DNA of 64,000 nucleotides from positions 64,792,001 through 64,856,000 of the forward strand of contig CM075352.1 in the NCBI GenBank assembly GCA_037693485.1, written 5' to 3'. Position 1 is the stretch's first letter. Each line of letters opens with the position of its first letter. The notes under the pieces are model-generated. The model was not told the origin of the DNA, did not search any database, and was given only the letters and a program-made list of their open reading frames with translations. Made by a program: the position numbers and the translations under genes. The DNA comes from Kitagawia praeruptora (Eukaryota > Streptophyta > Magnoliopsida > Apiales > Apiaceae). Below, piece by piece: positions 1 to 9,319 of this stretch.

Positions 1-405
1 GATTCGTGATTTTTGTGTCAAATCTCATACGGACAACGAATTAATGCCCATTTTTTGACTGCTATCATTTGTGTGTTACTATTAATCTCTGTTCTTGTGT
101 GTTTGTTGGTTCATCTTTCTTGATATATATATATACACACGTATATACACACAAAAGTTAACAGATCTGTTCAAAAACGGTTTTACACACAAACACTTCA
201 CTGTTATAGCAGATTTAATTAGTGGTTCGAAATTTGCCATCCTTTAACTGTTTGTTGAAGCCCGTAGTTTGATTTTTCTGAAAAGGGACTATTGTTGTTC
301 TTGATAAATTAAAAGGGATAAAACTGTTAATTAAAGATTATTTGTTTTTCAGAAATTAAAATTAAAATTTCACACATTTTTTTTTAAGAAAAACTTTTAA
401 TTAAA
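1..405. other. Non-coding spacer upstream of the envelope-position ORF
   Basis: AT-rich internal retrotransposon sequence between the presumed pol (outside the window) and the ORF at 406. It has short TA/CA dinucleotide runs near 125-155 and a T run just upstream of the start codon. No gene or regulatory site can be supported. Confidence 0.5.
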
Positions 406-3400
406 ATGGCTCACCAATTTTCACTTGCCAAAAACAATTTTTATAATATTTCTACGGAAATTGGTGATCAACTCCCGCGCTTTAAGTCTTGGATACGATT
501 TCTAAATTTGTATTCCAAAGCTAGCGATGCTTTTTCTGCTAAACCTACACTAGTGCATGATGCTTTACAGCAATTATGGACTAGTGCGGTTTCTTTTGGG
601 AGCAAATCAACCCCCTTTGGTTTCAGGTTTACCTTAGCGGGTCAGGAATATGTGGTGACTGAACAAATTGTCAACAAGGTTCTTGGATTCCCTGTTAAAG
701 ATGCTTATGATCCAGAACCTACAGCTGCAGATCGCCTCAAATTCTTTGAAGAAATAGGGTGTTATCCTCCGACTGGCCGGATCACTGGAAACATCCAAAA
801 ACAATTTCTTCATGTGGAATGTAATTACTTTTTCGAGGCCATAACAAGATGTTTTCGGGCACGAGAAAGCGATTACCATCAAATTTCCATTCCCATGCAA
901 AACCTCGGAATTGCCCTAGTAAGAGAGCTGGATATCAATTATGGACGAATAGTTCTCTCTGAGATAGTGGCTGTGATGGGATCTCCTGCAAGCAGAGACC
1001 TCAACACCACAGATGTTGTCTGCTGGTTTCCTCGGTTCTTACAGATGCTGATTAATCATTTAGTACCGAAGGATGCTCTTGCTGTTAGACGGAGTTTTGC
1101 CAGTGGTCCATCATCTGCACCGCTAGGGATGGGCACTAAGTCACTTTCAACAGTTGAAAATCAGGATAAACATCATGGAAAACCGATGTCTATTCCTGAT
1201 ACCTTACAAAAGTGGCTTACATATGATGAGGGGGTTACCACTTTGATGGAATTCTCGCAAGCTTCATCACATGCTCAGAATCGGTCTGCTCATGCTGAGG
1301 CATTTGAAGCGATTCCTGATGAACAAAGCGGAGACGAACAAGGTAATGAATCAGGTAATCTCTCTCGACATTCTACTCATTCCTCTTCCTATGTTTCTGA
1401 TTCCCAGACCCAAGAGACTGCTAGCCCGCAGGATCTATCCCAGGGTGAGAGCTATATTTCTAATTCCTTGTCACCTAAGTCACCGGAATCCAAACAGCCA
1501 GCACATATGGATGTAGGAAATGATGATGAGAGTGAACCCGAAGAGCAGCAACTTATTCGAAAGAAAGCCAAAACTTCTCATGCTGCTACTTCTAAACGTC
1601 AGTCAAACCCTAGAGTGTCACACGCAACCACTCCACCTCACGAGAGTGGTTCACCCCTTGAACAATCTGCACATAGGGATTTTGATTTTGATGATAATGA
1701 TGTACCTCTTGAAGATGCTGTTACTTCAAAAGGACATGAAGCTTTAAAAACTTCAGCCGTACCTTCACCGGTACGTACTGATGCTACAAAGAGGATCGGT
1801 TCTGATGTCGTACAAGAACCCTTTGTAGCCTCTCAGCCTGAGATTCCAACTCAGGAACAAACAGCAATTGATCCCGTAACTGCAAATTATATTTCTTATC
1901 AAGTTTCTGCAGGTACTGCTTCATATTTTGGATCAATTATTGAAGACATACACGAGCGTGAGACGGGGAGTGTGTGTGAGAGGTTAGGGAGAGAGGGACC
2001 TTCATTTTTAAGGCCCGAAACCGAGCGCCAAATACCAACAGAACGAGTATTAGAGCGAGGTCACCTAAACCAAACACCGTCCCTTAATTCTGAAAATCTT
2101 GAATCTCGTTTGTCTTTTATGGAAAATCAAATGAAGGAGTTTGGGCAGTCAATGGGGCAGTTAGGGATGAATGTTGGAGATAATCAAAGGGCACTTGACG
2201 ACTACGCAGCACGAATGGCACTTCAAGCTTCAGCTTTTACTGATTTGAAAAATCAAGTAAATGACATGGGCCATGCTGCTGGTGTCTTGGGAAACACCCT
2301 GAATGACAGGATGGGAGCAATGGAGCTTACAATGGATACTCTGGCTGTGGAGATAAGCAGAGTTATGTACGCAATCAGAAGTTTTGTGCCCCCGGAATGT
2401 TTCGCGCCGCAACAACCTCCCCCCGATGCTGGTACAGGTGGTGCTAGTGGAGCAGGACCCTATGGTTCTGGGTTTGAAGATTTTGATACAGCTGGTGGAT
2501 CTGGAGACCAGGGTGGAGTTCAGGATAACTCACCTAAGGGGGAGAGTATAAAGGAGACGAGACAGCAGGGAGTTCAAATCGAAGAAATTCAAGAACATGC
2601 TGATCTTGTAAAAGAAATGGAAGTTGAGCCGTCCATTGATGAAGAGGCTCTAAGAAGGAAAAAGGGTAAGGCAATAGCGATTGAGCCAGATGAGCCATTC
2701 GTTGATCTGAGTCATCAAGAAAAAGTACAGGAGGTACTTGACTCAGATTCCGATATGGAAGACGCACCGTTGAAACATGCTATAAAGAGATCATTGAAGG
2801 ATCAAGGTGGAGGTGCTGGAATGTCTTTCGGATTGCCTGAAGAAATTACTGTCGATGAGGAAACCCTTGAAGCTCAACAGTTAGCCTTGGATCAAGCTGA
2901 GTTCTTTAAAATGAAGCAAATGCAAGGTCGTGCTGCGTTTCAGGAAAAGAAAGCGGAGCTACAAGGAAAGCAGTACGATTATGAGCTTGCAAGGCTAGCT
3001 GATCCTCAAATCGATCTGGACAATAGAAGGATAGGGAAGAAGTGGGATGACGCAAGAAAGATTTTGATGGGACCATGTACAAAAGGAGAGCATAACAAGG
3101 AAGCAGATGATCTGTTCTACCAACTAAATTTGCAGAATCCAATGGCGGCTGACTACATAAATGCTTTAAAGAGATTAATTTCTAAAGTCAGGGTTGGATA
3201 CAATTCAACGCAAAAGGAGTGGCAGGTTGTTTTGTCTTTCACAGAAGGAGTCCCGATGTCTTTCATGTATGTGGATGATCAATTCATGACGAGAAGATCT
3301 GCATCAGAGTTGTTCTTGCTAGCAACAAAAATTCAATACTCTCATTCTGAGAATCTAAGCATTCTGTATAGGGATCAGTTAATGCGGCTAGCAGAGGACA

Positions 3401-4401
3401 AGGGTCCAGAATTCTCAGCATATCCAAATGTTGTCCGGATGGTGGTTGACAGTAAAATGAAGAGGGTGAGCCTGGAGGAAAAGGAATTAATGGAACTTTC
3501 AGTGGAATCTCTTAAGGCCGTCTGTAGGCAAATGATGGGTAAGGGATTCGCTTCTGTGCTTAAAGATAAATCAGTGAAGACCATTGAAAGTGTCATACTA
3601 AAGAAGAGCAATGAGGTGTGGAAGTGTGATGTCATTGCTCCGAACCCTCTTGATAATGTGAAGATTGAACCAGAGCTGATAGAGAGGAATTGGAATATTC
3701 TTCAAGCAATGAAGAACGTTGATGAAGCTCTGAATCTTCCTACTGGAGAACTGGAACAAGGAGAGATAAGGGAGGCAGTTGGTGTTCCAGGAAGAGACAG
3801 CGTATACTGGATACATTCTTTTGCTGATAATACAGCTGATGCCTTAGTATTCATAGATGCAGACCAGAAGCAAACACTCTTGCATATGAGTAGAGAATGG
3901 CTGAAGCAGACTCAAGATGCTGCATTTCTGGAGAAAGTGTTATATGTGTTCAAATGGGAAGATGTGGATGTTAAGTATGTAAATGAAAAGCAGAGACTCG
4001 TGAGTTACCTATCTGATGTAGTAGTGGAAATGAAGCGATTGGAGCGAGATGCGGCTAGTGTCCACAATACTAACCGTGTCATAGGCTATCCCAAAATGAT
4101 CTACTGTCAGTTTAAATCTGATAAAACTCATAGGAAACCTCGGCTTATAATGAAGAAATTTGAGGACATTCCAGAGATCAGAACTACTCAGGAGGTGGAC
4201 AAACTCAGAAGGCTTTTTAAACATCCTTACCCAGAACCCAGGAACCCTCTAGAGATGGAAGCAGTAAGTTTGTTGAATACTAGGTGGACGCAACTTCATA
4301 ATCCAGTATATAAGAAACAAAAGCAGCAGGAGGAGAAGCGCAAAAGGCAGAAAGAAGAAAAAGATCAAGCTGCTGAAGCTAGGAAAAGGAAACGGAATTA
4401 G
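406..4401 (+). CDS. Envelope-position ORF of Sirevirus-like copia, 1331 aa
   Basis: An uninterrupted 1331-residue ORF in the position (after pol, before the PPT and 3' LTR) where Sireviruses carry an envelope-like gene. Seen: residues 1-230 form a compact region with a phenylalanine- and tryptophan-rich pattern, comparable to the N terminus of the ORF at 7288 on the - strand. Residues about 260-560 are low-complexity Ser/Glu/Pro-rich. Residues 562-660 look like a heptad-type coiled coil, followed by a Gly-rich linker and an acidic stretch. A helical charged region lies near 840-880 and a further ordered region at about 900-1290. The last 30 residues are a Lys/Arg/Glu tail ending in a basic cluster that could be a nuclear-localisation signal. 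I see no signal peptide or transmembrane segment, so 'envelope' describes position only. The first ATG of the frame is used as start. Function unknown. Confidence 0.8.
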   Translation: MAHQFSLAKNNFYNISTEIGDQLPRFKSWIRFLNLYSKASDAFSAKPTLVHDALQQLWTSAVSFGSKSTPFGFRFTLAGQEYVVTEQIVNKVLGFPVKDAYDPEPTAADRLKFFEEIGCYPPTGRITGNIQKQFLHVECNYFFEAITRCFRARESDYHQISIPMQNLGIALVRELDINYGRIVLSEIVAVMGSPASRDLNTTDVVCWFPRFLQMLINHLVPKDALAVRRSFASGPSSAPLGMGTKSLSTVENQDKHHGKPMSIPDTLQKWLTYDEGVTTLMEFSQASSHAQNRSAHAEAFEAIPDEQSGDEQGNESGNLSRHSTHSSSYVSDSQTQETASPQDLSQGESYISNSLSPKSPESKQPAHMDVGNDDESEPEEQQLIRKKAKTSHAATSKRQSNPRVSHATTPPHESGSPLEQSAHRDFDFDDNDVPLEDAVTSKGHEALKTSAVPSPVRTDATKRIGSDVVQEPFVASQPEIPTQEQTAIDPVTANYISYQVSAGTASYFGSIIEDIHERETGSVCERLGREGPSFLRPETERQIPTERVLERGHLNQTPSLNSENLESRLSFMENQMKEFGQSMGQLGMNVGDNQRALDDYAARMALQASAFTDLKNQVNDMGHAAGVLGNTLNDRMGAMELTMDTLAVEISRVMYAIRSFVPPECFAPQQPPPDAGTGGASGAGPYGSGFEDFDTAGGSGDQGGVQDNSPKGESIKETRQQGVQIEEIQEHADLVKEMEVEPSIDEEALRRKKGKAIAIEPDEPFVDLSHQEKVQEVLDSDSDMEDAPLKHAIKRSLKDQGGGAGMSFGLPEEITVDEETLEAQQLALDQAEFFKMKQMQGRAAFQEKKAELQGKQYDYELARLADPQIDLDNRRIGKKWDDARKILMGPCTKGEHNKEADDLFYQLNLQNPMAADYINALKRLISKVRVGYNSTQKEWQVVLSFTEGVPMSFMYVDDQFMTRRSASELFLLATKIQYSHSENLSILYRDQLMRLAEDKGPEFSAYPNVVRMVVDSKMKRVSLEEKELMELSVESLKAVCRQMMGKGFASVLKDKSVKTIESVILKKSNEVWKCDVIAPNPLDNVKIEPELIERNWNILQAMKNVDEALNLPTGELEQGEIREAVGVPGRDSVYWIHSFADNTADALVFIDADQKQTLLHMSREWLKQTQDAAFLEKVLYVFKWEDVDVKYVNEKQRLVSYLSDVVVEMKRLERDAASVHNTNRVIGYPKMIYCQFKSDKTHRKPRLIMKKFEDIPEIRTTQEVDKLRRLFKHPYPEPRNPLEMEAVSLLNTRWTQLHNPVYKKQKQQEEKRKRQKEEKDQAAEARKRKRN

Positions 4402-4730
4402 GGTTAAAGGTCAGAGTGGTGTGAACTTGAAGTTGGAAAAACTTCATGTCTTTCGGTTGCTTTAACTCACTTGAGGAAATTCATCTTAGAATGAATCCAA
4501 TAAGGTGATATAAGTTTGACTAAAAGATATGAAATAATCCAGGTGATAGGAATCATTCAAATGATCTTTAATTCGAGGTTCGAATTCTGTTTCTAGTTTA
4601 AGTTCTTTGTATTGTTTTCATGTACTTGTAAATTGTATATTTTTCAAGACTGTAATGTTAATTATCTTTTCTCGTCTCATTGTTTAGTTGAGTTATCCTT
4701 CATTAATTTGAATGTCATTGTTAGACAATC
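4402..4730 (+). other. 3' untranslated internal region of the + copia
   Basis: No ORF. It contains a short perfect palindrome at about 4571-4587 (AATTCGA arms around GGT). It runs into the polypurine tract. Confidence 0.5.
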
Positions 4731-4744
4731 AAATTGGGGGAGAT
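4731..4744 (+). promoter_or_regulatory. Polypurine tract of + copia element
   Basis: AAATTGGGGGAGAT lies immediately before the TG that opens the 3' LTR at 4745. This is the plus-strand priming site for reverse transcription. Position and composition match Sirevirus PPTs (established knowledge of the family). Confidence 0.75.
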
Positions 4745-5300
4745 TGAAAGGCAGAGTGTATTAACTTGTAACACTATAACTAATGTAACTCAATTAAACG
4801 AAAAGATACTTAACCAGAAGACAATCAAGAACAAGAAGTCACAAGGAATCAACACTAAATGAAGACAAGGTAATTGATACAATTGAACATGTTAACTATG
4901 ATCAAGCCAAGAAGAAATCATTGAGAGAAGTTCAAGTCAAAGTTGTTCAGGCCTCAGTGATTTGAGAATTCGAGATTCAAGATCATAACTATCAGTATCA
5001 ACAAGACCAATTGATTTTAAGTGAACAAGAAGGAAAGCAAATATTGGAAAGCCAAGTTACTAAGTGAATATGGTAATTTATTCAAGAAGCAGAAACACTA
5101 TCAAGACTAGTCACTTATGAACCAGACCAGTGCATCAAGTGTCAGGACATTGATAGCAAGTTTATGTCAGTAATAAAGATCCATGTTCAAGAGCTTGTAG
5201 AAGAACAAAGAAGATATGAAGATATCACAAGCTCAAGATGTGCATTGAAGTTTCAAGTTGAAGACCAGAATATTTTCTAAGTACTAAATGTTCTAGATGG

Positions 5301-5387
5301 CTAAGTCGAAATTCTCAAGTAGAAGTTCTACTTAGAATTTCGAGATGACTAAGTAGAAATTCTCAAGTAGAAGTTCTACTTAGAGTG
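5301..5387. repeat. Tandem palindromic units in LTR U3
   Basis: Two copies of a unit with 48-bp spacing start at 5301 and 5349. Each holds the near-perfect palindrome AAGTAGAAGTTCTACTT, and the left and right flanks are again mutually inverted (CTAAGT...ACTTAG). They lie upstream of the TATA-like box, the place expected for enhancer elements. Confidence 0.8.
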
Positions 5388-5522
5388 CAGCTTCAACATG
5401 ACACATGGCATCTTCTGATTGGCAGATTTCCAAGCTTTCAAGATAAGGCAAGATTTATGTGGACATCATTGGGCCACGTACATCTTAGTCTTTGAAGACT
5501 ACAGGTCATAGATTACATGTAG

Positions 5523-5530
5523 TATAAATA
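5523..5530 (+). promoter_or_regulatory. TATA-like box of the LTR promoter
   Basis: TATAAATA about 275 bp before the LTR end. This is a plausible start of R for retrotransposon transcription. It is a sequence match only. Confidence 0.5.
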
Positions 5531-5797
5531 GAAGCACTTGTGTAATGTTTTAGTTAGTGAGCAATATTGAGAAAAACACAAGAAAAAGATAGAGAGTATT
5601 CACAGAGCTTAGAATCATTCACTTCTCTCTCAACTTCTGTTATACTTTGTAATGAATGTTGTAGCAACCTTTTCAAGTTATATATAAAAGAAATATATTC
5701 CTTGAATCTGTGTGTTCATTTATTGCATCGTATTTATTGCTACTCATAATCGAAAAGTTGTATTCACCCCCCCTCTACAACACATTTGGACCTAACA

Positions 5798-7288
5798 CTT
5801 CAAGAACAACAGTTGGCCCATCAGCAACACCAGTATCTATAGAAAGTGTAACCTCCATGAGTGGTGGAGTAGATGCTTCATGATTAAAAGAAATTGGAGT
5901 TTCAGCAAACTCTTCCATTGGAGACAAAACATCTCTAACAGCTTCATTTTCCTGAACCTTAACAACTTCTGGTTCAGCAACCTTGACTTCTGATTCTAGG
6001 ATTTCAGGTTCTATGATAACCTCTGGCTCACCAGTAGGAATATCAAAAGAGATTTTCTCTTGAGCCTCCTCCTCTTTGCTTGAGGCACTTCAACCTGTTC
6101 TGCATCTTCACTGGAACTCTCACTTGAACTTTCCTCAACCAATGGTGGTGAAGGTCTGTTTGCCCTTTGTATTAATCTTCTGGAATAAACAGCCTTTGGA
6201 GCTGACTGTTTAGCCTTAGCACGTTCAGTGTTGATTGCAGTATGTTTCTTCCTTTTTGGCTTTGGTGGTGGTTGTGGATGAGTAGTAGAGACAGGGTGTG
6301 TTGGTTCAGTGTTCATTTGGTCAGGTTGTGTTTGAGGTTCTGTTTGTGTTGGAGGTGATATGGGTTGTTCAGTGGTTGTTGGTGTGGGCGCAGGTGTTTG
6401 AGTAGGTTGAGATGATATGTTTTCTGTACGATCAGTGGCTAAAGGTTCAGGCATAGGCTGTGGTTCTGGTTGTTCTGGTTGATGTGTATCAGAGTCTTGT
6501 GGCTGATTGACAAAATTTTGCAAAGCAAGCGGCAATGCTAAAGGAGGCAAGTCTTTTCCAACATCTTTGTTAGACATATCAGTAAATATTCTTTTAGTGA
6601 CTCGAAACGGTTGAATCTCATCAGCTTCATCAACAGTTAAACCAGGAACACATGCATTGAACAGAAGTTGACAAAATCTAGCAAAGTAAACTGTAGTAGA
6701 CTCTGACAACTTATCACCCAAATTCATCAAAACATATCTACCAAAATCAAAATTACTACCATAAAGTAGAGAATACCCAATTTGTAGACTGTCCATTGGA
6801 ATAGCATCCCAGTTGGTGACCTTTTTCTGGAATGTCCTTGTAATGCAATCAAAGAAAAAATTCCACTCTTTTCGCAAGTTTGGCCGCCTCACACTGCCCA
6901 GCTTGGCAAGTGATTCCATGTAACCAATCTCTGTGAGCATTTCCCTTAGATTTTGCTCAGAAACAACAGCATATGAGGTATGTGTGTCAAAATCCATGAC
7001 ATCGCGAACAGTTTGTGGAGTAATCACAAACTCTTGTTCTTCATGAGAGAAGATGATAGACGGAGTTCCAGTCTTTCCTCCTTCAATATATCTTGAGTTT
7101 TGCCAGAAATTAACGACTTGGGAAGCAGATAGAGTAGACGGTTCAACCAGCGCTTGCCCAATTTCAGAATCTCGAAGAAAATTTTGCATAAGATGAAACG
7201 GCTCTGGTGCCCGGTCATTCTCAAGTAAAGCTGCATAGTTGTTAGGCACAAAACGTAGACCAAAGACAGTGAAAGGTTTAGTTGCCAT
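5798..7288 (-). pseudogene. Envelope-position ORF of - copia, frameshifted and truncated by insertion
   Basis: The reading frame starts at the ATG at 7288-7286. A further in-frame ATG at 7369 gives a 27-residue extension that I consider less likely. It runs about 425 codons to a stop at 6011. The N-terminal 240 residues resemble the N terminus of the large ORF at 406-4401. They are followed by a Pro/Thr/Gln-rich low-complexity segment and a Ser/Glu-rich segment ending in Lys/Arg clusters. Near 6040-6110 the coding pattern shifts frame: a second open frame, Glu/Val/Pro-rich and free of stops, continues to 5798. There the sequence switches abruptly to the LTR of the + copia. So the gene carries a small indel and is also interrupted. 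No membrane segment is evident. Function unknown. Confidence 0.7.
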
Positions 7289-7369
7289 TGAATCAAGAAA
7301 TAAGTAAGAATCAACTGTGAAAAGGTTTTGCAAGAAAGGTGTTTGTGAAAATGCCAAAGTGAAAAACAA

Positions 7370-9319
7370 AGATGTTCTCTGTTTTGGTAAAGTGAATACG
7401 TGTGGATAAAAATGATTGTGGCAAAAAGTAATTTGAGTTGTAGTTAAAAACTAAACTCAAACGTTTTTACTTGAAAACACGCAACTGTTCCCTTGAAAAG
7501 TGTAAAAGGGAGACATAATGATGAGTGAGTGGGACAGGTGTCACACATGCAACGGTTCACTTAATACAGGCGCAGTAAAAGCCATTATTACCGCTGTCGT
7601 TCCGTTTATCAAGACACGTTACCACTAATGACACTAATTAACAGTTGTCAACTACTCCATTTACTCCAAAATTTTCAAATTACCTTAATGAAAATATACC
7701 TTAGAGTACATAGCACAATCAATCAGTATTTATCAAATTTTCAATCTTTATCACAAAAACCCTTTCAAAAACGCACAGTCGTGATTTTCGTGTGTGAGTA
7801 GCAGAGTTTACCAAATCAATTTTTATAGCATCTAATATTTCATAGAATCCATAAATCAAAACAATAAACACTGAATGCACAAACTCTCATTTTAAACACA
7901 GAGTATATGATGAATGCTAAACTCTGTAGTTCCTTAATTACAGAAATCTGAATATCCCTGTTTCAGTTTATGATCATGATTATCCACGTAAGCACACAGT
8001 CATTAAAGACAAAAAGATCAGGAGATAAACATCAAAGCATCATTCAGTGAGTTACATGTCAAGGATTGTCTCACAAACTCTCACATCACACAAGTGTTTA
8101 GGTGAAGTGTTTACTCTCAGATTCAATCAGTAAAAGCAGATACTACCATAAGCTTGAATGTCCACCAAATTTACACCACCTCGATTACATATATGCACAA
8201 ATCAAAAGGACTTTGTTCAGGGTTGTAATTGAGTGATATCAAACAGATGAGAAGAGATGTTTTCGAATGAGAATTCCGAACTGAACAATTTATTTGATCA
8301 AAATGTTCAGTCAAATGGTTAGTACATTTTTGTACAAGATGATCAGTATATATACACTTTTTTTTATTTTTTTTTTTTTTTTTTTTTTTTTTTTATTGAC
8401 ATATATATATATATACTGAGTAAGATATAGTATAAGGAATACTCACCTGTTTGAATCAGATTTAACAAAAGAAGATAACTGCTCTTAATACTCCAGTATT
8501 CAAGAAAATGAGCAGTTAATTAGGCTCAAAAGGGTTTACTATGGGTCATGTTTATGAACAGAGTTTATGAGCAGTGTTCAAAAAACTTTTGAACAGTGTT
8601 TGAAGAAATGGTCAAAAATTGGTTAATCCTAATTGCCTTTGTCATCTTCATGCACACATATATCATGTAGTTCCAAAATGGTTTAATGCAAGTTCTAGAG
8701 CAACATACTTACTGATGAACATCACACAACAATAAAATCTGATTGATATAAAATGTATCAATCACTTATTCGGCTCAAAATCTCACAGAGTTTAGACATG
8801 AACTGTTTCTCACCAAAATAAACAATGACACATCTCAAGTTTTAAAATTTTCACAAGTGCAAACACAGAATCATCAAGAATCAAGTATGATTTGAAAACA
8901 GAATGTCACTAATCAGAGTTTAGAGTTCATCAATATCAGTATTATTCACGAGAGGCAATGCATACAGTATTCATAGATTCAGAGTTTAGGATCAAATAAA
9001 CTAAGAGATGCTCTAAATATGAAACAGTATCATGCTGTGTTAACTTACTGTGCAATCTCTGATTAGATTACAGTGACTCAAAAAGAATATTGATTTATCA
9101 CTGAAAATCATGCTCTATACATTTTTCTTCATCGGTATCTTCATTCAGACAAAAAACAACTCAGAATTCACAGAGTTTAACAAACGTATTAACAGTGTAT
9201 GACCAACAATCATGCTAACAGAGTTTAACTAATAAGGTTCACATAGCACTTTAGCAATTTGCAGAGATATGAGCAACACATTTTATTCAACAGAGTGAGT
9301 TTGAGTCTAACCAACATGT
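7370..9319 (-). other. Non-coding spacer between pol and envelope-position ORF
   Basis: About 1.95 kb without a supported ORF. It holds seven exact copies of the 9-mer CAGAGTTTA (for example 7802, 8559, 8786, 8914, 8980, 9171, 9219) and a T run of about 37 nt at 8358-8395 flanked by a perfect 12-bp inverted repeat (8343-8354 and 8408-8419). Confidence 0.6.

Larger units (their letters stand above)
1..5797 (+). mobile_element. Sirevirus-like Ty1/copia retrotransposon, 3' part
   Basis: The 3' portion of a copia-type LTR element, cut by the left window edge. It contains an envelope-position ORF (406-4401), an untranslated stretch, a G-rich polypurine tract ending at 4743 and a 3' LTR at 4745-5797. 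No gag or pol is visible, so the superfamily is inferred from the architecture (large extra ORF, then PPT, then an LTR with a CCTAACA end) and from N-terminal resemblance of the ORF to the one downstream of copia pol in the neighbouring - strand element. Its right end joins directly to the interrupted ORF of that element, so it inserted there. The target duplication cannot be checked because the other end is outside the window. Confidence 0.75.
4745..5797 (+). repeat. 3' LTR of the + Sirevirus-like copia
   Basis: About 1053 bp, starting TGAAAGG after the PPT and ending CCTAACA. The ends are imperfectly inverted. A TATA-like box (TATAAATA) lies at 5523-5530, and two 48-bp palindromic units lie 140-220 bp upstream of it. 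A C-rich stretch just before the end is typical of the U5 of such LTRs. The sister 5' LTR is outside the window, so the boundaries rest on the PPT, the terminal dinucleotides and the abrupt switch to antisense coding sequence at 5798. Confidence 0.75.
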
